The notes beneath the pieces were generated by a model that had not been told where the DNA came from, did not search any database, and worked only from the letters and a program-made list of their open reading frames with translations. A DNA stretch of 40,997 nucleotides from an uncultured Prevotella sp. (lineage in GTDB: Bacteria; Bacteroidota; Bacteroidia; Bacteroidales; Bacteroidaceae): NCBI GenBank assembly GCA_937901345.1, contig CALCHM010000168.1:1-40997 (forward strand). The letters run 5' to 3'. Position numbers and translations under genes: made by a program. Shown in pieces: positions 8,010 through 14,754 of this stretch (its first letter is position 1; each line of letters starts with the position of its first letter).

Positions 8010-9198
8010 TAATTCTTCGATATCGGCACCTACTTCACAGGTGCCGTTATTTTTGCCTCATGCATCCCAGCGTCTCCAACGCTCCAACTATATATTCTCT
8101 GGACTCAAAACGTTCCACGAACTCAACGAAGCCTTCCCTTCACTCCTGGATGAGAACGGCAATCGAAAACCATTCGAACGCTTCTTAAACGATGTTCAAA
8201 AGATTGATGCGACATACAACGAGCACTACCTGCGCGCGGAGTACAACTTTGCACAGTCGTCTGCCACAATGGCTGCAAAATGGGAAGAGTTTGAACAAGA
8301 GGGCGACCGCTATTACTTGCAGTACCGCACAGCGGGCGACAACAAGGTGCGTCCAGAACACGCCGACATGCATGGCATCACCCTGCCTATGAACGACCCC
8401 TTCTGGGAAGAATTCTACCCACCTAACGGATGGAACTGCCGTTGCACAGTCGTACAGGTACGAAAGTCCAAACACCCACCTACAGACCACGACGAAGCAA
8501 TCGCACTTGGTGAACTCGCAACCGGGAAAGACACCAAAGGCATCTTCCGCTTCAATCCAGGCAAACAGCAGAAGACTTTCCCCGACTACAATCCTTATAC
8601 CATACGCAAGTGCAACAACTGCCAAATCGCTAAAGGGGAAATAAAACTCGCTAAAAGTTTTATCCCAGATAACAGCATGTGTGAAGCATGCGAATTAGTC
8701 CACACTTGTTACGAAAAACAAAATGTTGTAATAAAACACGGGAAAGGCACTATCCACATAAACAGAATGGTGAATAATCAGGATAGCGATTACGAAAAAC
8801 TAATAAGTGTTGCGAAATTCTTCGCCAAAGACGGCGCAATGGTTGAACTTACGCCCAAAATGTCACGACCACCTAAATTCAAATACGAATGTATCTATGG
8901 GGATTTAATTGGTACAAAATACGAAGGCAAGTGTCCTGACCTCAAAATAAATGGTGTGTGGTACGAGCATGAAGGATTTGTAACTGACAATCCTAAAAGA
9001 GCATTTTCAAACATGATGTCGCATGGGTTGAAACAAGCAAGCAATCTAATAATAGAACGCCCTGATTTAACAGACCGTTTTATGAAAAGAAGTATGCTTG
9101 AAAGAATTTCCCATGGGGCTACTATCAATGAAGTATGGATTAGGGAAACGGATGGAACACTGACGTTACTATACAAAAAAAACGGACGGCTGACCTAA
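7954..9198 (+). CDS. Mu gpF-like head protein fused to CdiA-CT-like toxin
   Basis: A 414-residue frame from a GTG at 7954. Recognisable homology starts near residue 45 (YIFSGLKTFHEL, about 8086), so the N-terminal part of the head protein is missing and residues 1-44 are junk read through an antisense gene. Residues 45-215 are Mu gpF/SPP1 gp7-like minor head protein, with RTAGDNKVRPEHADMHG (125-141) and FYPPNGWNCRC (154-164). Cysteines at 220, 223, 243, 246 and 252 form a possible zinc linker. Residues 258-412 form a second domain (HGKGTIHI, CPDLKINGVWYEHEG, HGLKQASNLII, INEVWIRETDG) whose pattern resembles CdiA-CT/BECR nuclease toxins. No neighbouring immunity gene is recognised. Fusion and domain order are visible; nuclease activity is inferred. 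Confidence 0.75.
   Translation: MHCSKSSILIPTHPNAKPNNSSISAPTSQVPLFLPHASQRLQRSNYIFSGLKTFHELNEAFPSLLDENGNRKPFERFLNDVQKIDATYNEHYLRAEYNFAQSSATMAAKWEEFEQEGDRYYLQYRTAGDNKVRPEHADMHGITLPMNDPFWEEFYPPNGWNCRCTVVQVRKSKHPPTDHDEAIALGELATGKDTKGIFRFNPGKQQKTFPDYNPYTIRKCNNCQIAKGEIKLAKSFIPDNSMCEACELVHTCYEKQNVVIKHGKGTIHINRMVNNQDSDYEKLISVAKFFAKDGAMVELTPKMSRPPKFKYECIYGDLIGTKYEGKCPDLKINGVWYEHEGFVTDNPKRAFSNMMSHGLKQASNLIIERPDLTDRFMKRSMLERISHGATINEVWIRETDGTLTLLYKKNGRLT
8024..8046 (-). terminator. hairpin at end of a lost tail gene
   Basis: CGGCACCT / AGGTGCCG, a perfect 8-bp stem with a 7-nt loop that contains a minus-strand TAG (8030-8032). The minus frame before this stop reads WSVGDAGMHEAKITAPVK, which may be the end of a tail structural protein. 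The frame loses sense near 8085, where the plus-strand head gene begins. Confidence 0.35.
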
Positions 9199-9248
9199 GG
9201 CCAGCCCCCGCTATCAACGAATCGGTAGTCATTAGCTACGGAATCGTT

Positions 9249-9299
9249 ACTGCAAATATACGAACTTCTTTAATTACCAACAAAAAAACTCATGAAAAT
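9249..9299. repeat. 51-bp direct repeat, copy 1, with minus-strand promoter
   Basis: Runs from ACTGCAAATATACGAACTTC to ACTCATGAAAAT, matching 9491-9542 except for one inserted A. On the minus strand it holds TTTG, a 20-nt spacer and TATATTTG (9253-9260), a consensus Bacteroidetes promoter aimed antisense into the head-toxin gene that ends at 9198. Confidence 0.85.
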
Positions 9300-9413
9300 G
9301 TTCAGGTGAATGGCAGATGGGTAAGACTGAATGTAGCGAAGAAGGTTGAACGTTACAACAATGGAAGAACTTATATCTCATACTTCTTGTATTCAGTAAA
9401 TGACATTGTATAA
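9291..9413 (+). pseudogene. short coding remnant between the repeats
   Basis: Open frame without a start codon, beginning inside repeat copy 1 and reading ...VQVNGRWVRLNVAKKVERYN and on to a TAA at 9411-9413 (40 sense codons). The balanced, charged composition looks like real protein, whereas the antisense frame over the same bases is Cys/His/Phe-rich and looks like a shadow. It may be the C-terminal scrap of a gene, phage or cargo, whose 5' part was replaced by the repeat. Family not recognised. Confidence 0.3.
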
Positions 9414-9490
9414 AAAGACAAAAGCACCAAAGGCGGCGCTTAGGACTAAAATGCCAGGTTGCCATTCCTTCGATGCTTATTGTGTTAGAC

Positions 9491-9542
9491 ACTGCAAATA
9501 TACGAACTTCTTTAATTAACCAACAAAAAAACTCATGAAAAT
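9491..9542. repeat. 52-bp direct repeat, copy 2, with minus-strand promoter
   Basis: Second copy of the 9249-9299 repeat. It differs by one extra A in the TTAATTAACC segment, giving a 21-nt promoter spacer (TTTG, 21 nt, TATATTTG at 9495-9502 on the minus strand). The two copies start 242 bp apart. On the plus strand each copy ends in ATGAAAAT, which would give only short peptides. Confidence 0.85.
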
Positions 9543-9628
9543 AGTACAAGCAACCACAAATGTAGATTTTACCCCAATATTACGAATTCCAAACCATGGA
9601 AGACTTTACTGACTTCTATAAAATCTAA

Positions 9629-9662
9629 AAAGAGCGCCGTGCAACCTCGCACGACGCTCTTT
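9629..9662. terminator. hairpin terminator in phage remnant
   Basis: AAAGAGCGCCGTGC pairs with GCACGACGCTCTTT (one mismatch) around a 6-nt loop. It is flanked by T-rich sequence on the minus strand and a short TTGTTCT on the plus strand. It is probably bidirectional, and would end minus-strand transcription from the 9712-10035 gene. Confidence 0.6.
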
Positions 9663-9711
9663 GTTCTATATGCCCCCTATAGCTTCTATAACCCCTATAG
9701 TTTCTATTGAC

Positions 9712-10035
9712 TCAAAGTGATCTCACACAACGCAACTTATAAACCTCAATACTCTCTACTATCTCCTCATGGTTATGATTCGTGTGAGTTTCTACCAACT
9801 GGAAAGCATGGAAATACGAACCATGCAAGTCCTTAAGAGCACACTGTATCTTCTTTGAATAAGTGAATACAGAAGTACCACAGGCATCCTCACTCCAGTC
9901 CGTCACGATATGCAAACGAACTTGGCAACTACCACGCTGCTCATGACACCCAACAACCGGTTCCCACACAATCGCCCCAAATTGAACAAATACAGCAGGA
10001 CGATCCAAAACCATATCCAGTTCAAATACCTTCAT
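9712..10035 (-). CDS. phage structural protein, probably tail-related
   Basis: A 107-residue frame with MKVFELDMVLDRPAVFVQFG, then IVWEPVVG, a VRLHIVTDWSED strand and ...DLHGSYFHAFQLVETHTNHN. The RPAVFVxFG...VxLHIVTD...LhGxxFhxxxxVxTHTNHxH pattern resembles small tail-completion-type proteins of Mu-like Bacteroidetes phages. Family members I know of are usually longer at the N-terminus, so this may be truncated. It is the last phage-like gene before the host luxS terminator, and transcription (minus) points toward the hairpin at 9629-9662. Codon sense is good throughout. Function is inferred by resemblance only. Confidence 0.5.
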   Translation of the reverse strand: MKVFELDMVLDRPAVFVQFGAIVWEPVVGCHEQRGSCQVRLHIVTDWSEDACGTSVFTYSKKIQCALKDLHGSYFHAFQLVETHTNHNHEEIVESIEVYKLRCVRSL

Positions 10036-10055
10036 TATTTTACATACAAAAACAA

Positions 10056-10102
10056 TTTAAAGTGGGTGTGTCGAAACGAAATTTCGGCACACCCACTTTA
10101 AA
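10056..10102 (-). terminator. luxS operon terminator
   Basis: A 21-bp stem (one G-T wobble) with a 5-nt loop; the outer arms are TTTAAAGTGGGTGTG / CACACCCACTTTAAA. It lies 28 nt after the luxS stop, and the minus strand continues into TTGTTTTTG. It marks the intact host side of the phage remnant. Confidence 0.85.
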
Positions 10103-10130
10103 TAAGGTGATAACCTAAGTTTAGGATTAT

Positions 10131-10610
10131 TTACATGGGATAATTTGTGTTTTCATACTTTAATTGCTGAAGCACTTCTGTAAGGTATTTCTTTGCTTCC
10201 CAGCGCGCCATAGAGAGGTCTTGGAGAAGATAGTTGCCACAATCTTTTGCGGTTGCTCCGGGTATTTCGCCTTCGTAGTTAGCGACAAATTCAAAGGTTT
10301 CTGTCAAAAGAGGAGCGACATCCATAGGTGTTAGGTTTCCTTTGACGATGAAATAATTGCCCGTGAGACATCCCATGGGACCCCAATAGATGATTTGATC
10401 TTTCCATGTGGGGTGATTGCGAAGGAAGGTTGCTGCTAGATGCTCGATTGTGTGAAGGGCACCTTGATGTAAGGCGGGTTCGTTATTAGGTTCCTTCATG
10501 CGCACGTCAAAGGTGGTAATAACTTCTCCTGCAACTTGGTCCTGTCGTGACACGAAAATGCCACGCTTAAGACGTAAATGGTCGATGGTGAAACTGGGTA
10601 TTTTGTTCAT
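10131..10610 (-). CDS. luxS: S-ribosylhomocysteine lyase
   Basis: Fe/Zn enzyme that splits S-ribosylhomocysteine to homocysteine and DPD, the AI-2 precursor; cytoplasmic. At 159 residues it has typical length. Metal ligands H53 and H57 sit in HTIEH and C124 in KDCGNY; the catalytic C81 lies in GPMGCLTGNY. It is the third gene of a minus-strand set with mtnN 88 nt upstream; MtnN makes its substrate, so this is a complete SAH recycling pair. A strong terminator follows directly. All catalytic residues are present, so it should be active. Confidence 0.97.
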   Translation of the reverse strand: MNKIPSFTIDHLRLKRGIFVSRQDQVAGEVITTFDVRMKEPNNEPALHQGALHTIEHLAATFLRNHPTWKDQIIYWGPMGCLTGNYFIVKGNLTPMDVAPLLTETFEFVANYEGEIPGATAKDCGNYLLQDLSMARWEAKKYLTEVLQQLKYENTNYPM

Positions 10611-10698
10611 AAGTTGGCGTGTGAGGTTTGATGGGGAAAGATCCAGAGGTTGAGATGTATTGAAAATCAGAATTTCTAAAGGACTAGAGTTGATGAAG

Positions 10699-11394
10699 TT
10701 ATGCAGTTATTGCTTCAAGAAAATGTTTGGTAACTTGGAAACTTCGTGTTGCCATTTCTCCCCAGAAGTCTTCGTATTGCTGGATGTGCTCGTCCACACC
10801 AGGAGTGTCACTAATGATTCGGAAACTCACGAAGGGGATACCATAAACGTGACATGTATGGGCAATGGCACACGACTCCATATCAACTGCTAGACCTTGG
10901 GGGAAATTGCCTTTTATTATATCTAATTCAGTTCGTGAGGTGATGAATTGGTCGCCCGTGCAAATAAGTCCGGCATGAATCTTTGTATTTTGTGAATTAT
11001 TGAGCGATAGTGCCGCTTCAACAAGTTGGGGTGCTGCTTGAAAGAAGGTGGGAAGACCTTGAATCTGTCCGTGTTCACAACCCATTCCGCACCACACATC
11101 GTGATATACCGTTTGCTCACTCACAACGACATCCATGACCGACAAACACGCATCAATACCTCCGGCAACACCTGTGCTGACAATGCAAGAAGGGGCGTAG
11201 TTCTTGATGAGTTCAACGGTGCCAATCGTGGCATTAACCTTACCGATGCCACATTGTAGAAGAATCACGTCGTGAACACCCATGGTGCCATGCAGGTAAG
11301 AGAAGTTATTGATTTGTTTCGTATGTTTGTTTTCAAGGAGTGATGCAAGCAAATCGTGCTCTGATTGCATTGCGGTAAGAATTCCTAATGTCAT
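10699..11394 (-). CDS. mtnN: 5'-methylthioadenosine/SAH nucleosidase
   Basis: Hydrolyses S-adenosylhomocysteine and MTA to adenine plus S-ribosylhomocysteine or methylthioribose, feeding LuxS downstream. At 231 residues, normal for MtnN/Pfs. Visible blocks are MTLGILTAMQSE (N-terminal strand and loop), STGVAGG (phosphorylase-family glycine loop), GLICTGDQFI, the substrate motif AVDMESCAIAHTC and the catalytic-Asp segment FRIISDTPG. It starts 16 nt after the oxidoreductase stop and is followed by luxS, all on the minus strand. Specificity follows from the AVDMES motif and the luxS neighbour. Confidence 0.95.
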   Translation of the reverse strand: MTLGILTAMQSEHDLLASLLENKHTKQINNFSYLHGTMGVHDVILLQCGIGKVNATIGTVELIKNYAPSCIVSTGVAGGIDACLSVMDVVVSEQTVYHDVWCGMGCEHGQIQGLPTFFQAAPQLVEAALSLNNSQNTKIHAGLICTGDQFITSRTELDIIKGNFPQGLAVDMESCAIAHTCHVYGIPFVSFRIISDTPGVDEHIQQYEDFWGEMATRSFQVTKHFLEAITA

Positions 11395-11410
11395 TATCGT
11401 TGAGGAGAGA

Positions 11411-12538
11411 TTATTTATTAAAATTGGGATCTTTCCATCTGCCGCGTGTAAAGTCGGGGATGCGCACGGGTATGCTTCCGCTTTGTGCGGATTGCCGACT
11501 TAATTCAGCTAGGCACGACCATTCAGCAGCATCGTAAACATCGATGTCTAAAGGAAGTCCGTTTTGAAGGCAGTAAATAAGTCGACTGTCCATGGTGAAG
11601 TTCATCTCGTTGGGAACACCAAGTTCATGCCCCCTTTGCCACAATTGTGCGGTGGGACTGATGAAATAGGTTTCAGCCTTACGCAAAGCATCTTCGCCAA
11701 TGGTTGGGATTTCTTCTCCATCTAACTGAATGGTTGGGAGTGGATATTTCTGGACATATCCCTTGGTGCCACATACCGTTTGTAAACGGCTATAAGGGCG
11801 TGGGGTTGTTACATCGAGTTGAAGCAAAATGCTTACGCCGTTAACCGTACGAATCAATGTGGAGTTCACCTTGTTTTTAGAGTCAGAGGTGAGTGAAACA
11901 AGATAATCCATTCTATCGGTGCGATGAAGACCGAGAAGTTGACCGATAGGTCCGATGCCGTGTGTAGGATAGGGGTTACCACCGTGTTGTGCGCACGATT
12001 GCTCCATCCAACTGGCGCTGAGATTTTCAATGCGGTGGATGTATGCACCTTCGCAATGGGTAATTTCACCCAACAAACCTTGACGCTTCATTTCGAGTGT
12101 GGCAAGCGCAAAGTTATCGTAACAACAATTCTCGGTCATGAAGCAATGGCGCTGGGTGCGCTCAGAGGTATTGACCAACTGCCAGCATTCTTCAACCGTC
12201 TCGGCCGCTGGCACCTCAACAGCTACGTGTTTTCCTGCCTCCATAGCAGTGACTGCTATTTTGCAATGTGTGCTCCAGTCGGTGCAGATGTATACCAAAT
12301 CAATGTCTGGTTGTTCGCAAATCTCTTTCCATCCCTCCGCACCGGGATAGGTTCTCGCCATAGGACGGTCGCTGTCTTGCAAGATTTTGTTTGCAAGACT
12401 TAACTTTTCGGCATCAATATCAGCAATGCACACAATCGTAGCGCCTTGGATGTAGGCATAACGTTCAAGCGTCTTCATGCCACGTTGTCCAAGACCGATC
12501 AAGGCGATGCGAACATGGGGGATAGGAGGGGCTATCAT
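11411..12538 (-). CDS. Gfo/Idh/MocA oxidoreductase, GH109-like
   Basis: A 375-residue NAD(P)-binding protein. Residues 8-20 form the Rossmann start VRIALIGLGQRGM, followed by IADID and the EVPAAETVEE segment. The C-terminal domain shows signatures of the GH109 branch (NAD-dependent alpha-N-acetylgalactosaminidase type): MTENCCYDN, GEITHCEGAYIH, NPYPTHGIGPIGQLL, RMDYLVSLTS, TTPRPYSRLQ and DIDVYDAAEWS. Many GH109 members carry a Tat signal; this one does not, so it is cytoplasmic. It heads the operon with mtnN and luxS. Whether it is a glycosidase or a plain dehydrogenase cannot be told from sequence. Confidence 0.8.
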   Translation of the reverse strand: MIAPPIPHVRIALIGLGQRGMKTLERYAYIQGATIVCIADIDAEKLSLANKILQDSDRPMARTYPGAEGWKEICEQPDIDLVYICTDWSTHCKIAVTAMEAGKHVAVEVPAAETVEECWQLVNTSERTQRHCFMTENCCYDNFALATLEMKRQGLLGEITHCEGAYIHRIENLSASWMEQSCAQHGGNPYPTHGIGPIGQLLGLHRTDRMDYLVSLTSDSKNKVNSTLIRTVNGVSILLQLDVTTPRPYSRLQTVCGTKGYVQKYPLPTIQLDGEEIPTIGEDALRKAETYFISPTAQLWQRGHELGVPNEMNFTMDSRLIYCLQNGLPLDIDVYDAAEWSCLAELSRQSAQSGSIPVRIPDFTRGRWKDPNFNK

Positions 12539-12697
12539 GGATTAAGGATTTAGAAAGGGGAAAGAGTAAATGTAAAAGTACTAACACACGATGTGTGCAG
12601 GTCTTAACACCTATGTTGACGAAATAAAACATACAACCTCACTAAAAGGTTGCGCATTGTGTCATATTGTTATAGTATATAGCATGGGAGATAACAA

Positions 12698-12729
12698 AAA
12701 GGTGCATTCCACTAATGGAACACACCTTT
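12698..12729 (-). terminator. rpmE2 terminator
   Basis: AAAGGTG / CACCTTT outer stem and TTCCA / TGGAA inner stem separated by a 2x2 internal loop. The minus strand continues with TTG after a T-run. It lies about 50 nt past the rpmE2 stop codon. Confidence 0.75.
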
Positions 12730-12781
12730 GTTTATTTGAACCCTATGCTAAACACAAGGCGTGTTTAGAATTATGTATGGA

Positions 12782-13036
12782 TTACTTCTTACGAGACTGA
12801 CCGTAGCGGCTCATGAACTTGTCTACGCGACCAGCTGTGTCAACGAGTTTAGACTTACCAGTGTAGAAGGGGTGAGAAGTAGAAGAGATTTCCAACTTAA
12901 CAACGGGGTAAGTTTCGCCTTCGAATTCAACAGTGTCGTTTGTCTTGCAAGTAGAACGTGAGAGGAACATGTCACCGTTAGACATATCCTTGAATACTAC
13001 GGGACGATAATTTTCAGGGTGAAGACCTTTTTTCAT
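12782..13036 (-). CDS. rpmE2: 50S ribosomal protein L31 type B
   Basis: An 84-residue ribosomal protein starting MKKGLHPENYRPVVFKDMS, with the L31 core TSHPFYTGKSKLVDTAGRVDKF and a basic tail. It lacks the paired cysteines of the zinc-binding form, so it is the C-minus, zinc-independent paralogue type. In many bacteria that type replaces zinc L31 when zinc is scarce; in Bacteroidales it is often the only copy. It stands alone, with its own promoter (13114-13143) and terminator (12698-12729). Identification is certain from the sequence. Confidence 0.97.
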   Translation of the reverse strand: MKKGLHPENYRPVVFKDMSNGDMFLSRSTCKTNDTVEFEGETYPVVKLEISSTSHPFYTGKSKLVDTAGRVDKFMSRYGQSRKK

Positions 13037-13113
13037 TTCTTATTGGGTAAATTTTATGGTTTTTACTAATTGTTTGGTAACAACAATTGTGTAATGGTCG
13101 TAATTTTCGGGTG

Positions 13114-13143
13114 CAAAGTTAAACAAATTATTCTGTGCGGCAA
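13114..13143 (-). promoter_or_regulatory. rpmE2 promoter
   Basis: On the minus strand, TTG (13141-13143), a 19-nt spacer and TAACTTTG (13114-13121) match the Bacteroidetes primary sigma consensus. Expected leader is about 75 nt before the ATG at 13036. Confidence 0.75.
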
Positions 13144-13209
13144 ACCTTTGCTATACTTTTTCTTAGAGTTGAGAGCGTAATCTTGTAAGAATTGTGTACT
13201 TTCGCAGGC

Positions 13210-14028
13210 ATGAAACGTATATTTTTCCTATTTCTTGCGTGCTTTATGCTCGCTTTTCCGTCAATTATTGGACAACAAAATTATTACCCACAGGGATTTT
13301 TATCAGAGAATGGTGCGACGCATGAGGTGTTTGCGGATTCTATGGTGTGGGGAGCAGATACTTGTGACGTACCATTGGATTCTTGTGAGGTATTTTGCGA
13401 TACATGTTATGTGCCCACGGACTCGTGCGAGGTTCCCTTGGATTCGTGTTTCGTAGTAGAAGGTGAGGAAGGGGCGCCTACAATTGAAAGCGTGTTTGTG
13501 AATTTGCAGGTTGATGAATTGTCGGTGCTTTCTGAGATGAATCGTTTGGATTTATTGGATTACGCGAACTACGGGATGAAGGCTGTCGTTGAGAATCGTT
13601 ATGGTGGAAAGACGGAATTGACGCTGAAGACGGAGGATTACATGCATTTTGCTATGACTTCGGTGAACAGTTTGGACATCATTCTGCTGAATTACGTGAA
13701 GGGCGATACGCTGGTGGGAATTCTTTCAACACTTACGGCGCCGTTTGAATACAGCAGATTTCGTGCTTATACACCTAATGGAATCTGTCTTGCACTGATT
13801 TTCCCTACACCCACGACTCAGGATTTTGTTACTTCAAACACTCTTGGGGCAGTGCTTATGAATAAGATTGAGATGCTACCCATGGCTATATCTTATAATC
13901 ATGAGGACTGTACTTTTGAGTGTCGCCTATCAACGAAAAGATTGACGCGTGAGGAGCACGAACGCATAGACAAGCATCTCACCTCGATTCATTTCAAATG
14001 GAATGGTGAAGGGTTTGTGCGTATTTAA
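13210..14028 (+). CDS. DUF3256 secreted protein with Cys/Asp repeat
   Basis: 272 residues with a clear signal peptide (MKRIFFLFLACFMLAFPSII). Residues about 95-270 match the Bacteroidales-restricted DUF3256 pattern: VFVNLQVDELSVLSEMNRLDLLDYANYGMKA...ENRYGGKTELTLKTEDY. Function of that family is unknown; exported by prediction. Residues 50-80 are an unusual insertion of about 7-9-residue repeats (DTCDVPLDSCEV, then DTCYVPTDSCEVPLDSC) giving cysteines at 52, 59, 63, 66, 73 and 80. The ATG at 13210 is preferred over a TTG at 13192. It converges on ispD with a 4-nt overlap. A TACTTTCG element lies only 5 nt upstream, so the message may be nearly leaderless. Confidence 0.8.
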   Translation: MKRIFFLFLACFMLAFPSIIGQQNYYPQGFLSENGATHEVFADSMVWGADTCDVPLDSCEVFCDTCYVPTDSCEVPLDSCFVVEGEEGAPTIESVFVNLQVDELSVLSEMNRLDLLDYANYGMKAVVENRYGGKTELTLKTEDYMHFAMTSVNSLDIILLNYVKGDTLVGILSTLTAPFEYSRFRAYTPNGICLALIFPTPTTQDFVTSNTLGAVLMNKIEMLPMAISYNHEDCTFECRLSTKRLTREEHERIDKHLTSIHFKWNGEGFVRI

Positions 14029-14726
14029 TTCTTTGTACCTGTGGTTTCCAGATATTTCTCGAGGAATTCCAGGTCTTCTTTGTAAGTTATCTTGATATTA
14101 GAAGTTTCTCCTTCTACAATTTTAATTGCTGTTGCGGGGTGGTATTTGAATACTACCCCGCAATCGTCTGTTGCCATGAAGTCGGGGTCGGCAAGTGCCT
14201 GTTCGTAAGCCTTGGCGAGCGTTTCGCGCTTAAATCCTTGAGGTGTTTGCACTTGTCGAAGCAAGTCACGTCGAGGTGCAGCCACCATGACGCCATCTTT
14301 TACTTCAATGATGGTGTCAACGGCAGGAATCGCCAAGTTTACGGCGTCAAACTCGGCAAGGGCGCTACACACATTGGTAATGATGCTCTGCGATACTAAG
14401 GGGCGCACCCCGTCATGAATCAGCAGGCGATCATCGTCGGTGGTATAGGCACGCAAGGCCGAGAGTGTTGAATCCGTTCGCTCTTTTCCCCCAAGAAGGA
14501 TGTTTCCCACCTTCTTCCAGGGATTAGCAGCGATGATTTCTTGCATCTCATTTACATAATCGGGGTGGGTGACAATGGCGATTTCATCAATACATTCTGT
14601 GCGTTCAAAGTTATCGATGGTATATTCGAGAATGGTGCGATTGTTCACCTTGAGAAATTGTTTTGGAAGTGCGCCTCCCATGCGGCGACCCGAACCTCCA
14701 GCAAGAATGATTGCGATATGTTTCAT
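14025..14726 (-). CDS. ispD: 2-C-methyl-D-erythritol 4-phosphate cytidylyltransferase
   Basis: Transfers CMP to MEP in the non-mevalonate isoprenoid pathway, which also supplies the menaquinone tail. The 233-residue protein opens with the nucleotidyltransferase loop ILAGGSGRRMGGALPKQFL (7-25), then TILEYTIDNF, the metal/substrate segment LIHDGVRPLVS, AAPRRDLLRQVQTPQGF and a late ATDDCGVV. These are the standard IspD blocks. It follows the acyltransferase by 28 nt on the minus strand, probably the same transcript, and meets the DUF3256 gene tail to tail with a 4-nt overlap. Close plant/bacterial relatives for ribitol CDP-transfer exist, but the motifs favour IspD. Confidence 0.94.
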   Translation of the reverse strand: MKHIAIILAGGSGRRMGGALPKQFLKVNNRTILEYTIDNFERTECIDEIAIVTHPDYVNEMQEIIAANPWKKVGNILLGGKERTDSTLSALRAYTTDDDRLLIHDGVRPLVSQSIITNVCSALAEFDAVNLAIPAVDTIIEVKDGVMVAAPRRDLLRQVQTPQGFKRETLAKAYEQALADPDFMATDDCGVVFKYHPATAIKIVEGETSNIKITYKEDLEFLEKYLETTGTKN

Positions 14727-14754
14727 CTGATTAGTTACGTATTAGAATGGCATT

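Noticed and set aside
7799..8188. 129-codon plus-strand frame overlapping the chaperone-like gene
   Set aside because: Antisense to the tail-chaperone frame and out of frame with the head gene; no family pattern.
9274..9549. 91-codon minus-strand frame between the direct repeats
   Set aside because: Its ends repeat (HEFFCW twice) only because it reads through both copies of the direct repeat. It is rich in Cys, His and Phe, while the opposite strand gives a more protein-like frame.
7097..10102. tRNA-Ser as integration site of the phage remnant
   Set aside because: No second copy of the tRNA 3' end was found near the right edge, and the gene content is Mu-like, which normally does not use tRNA sites.
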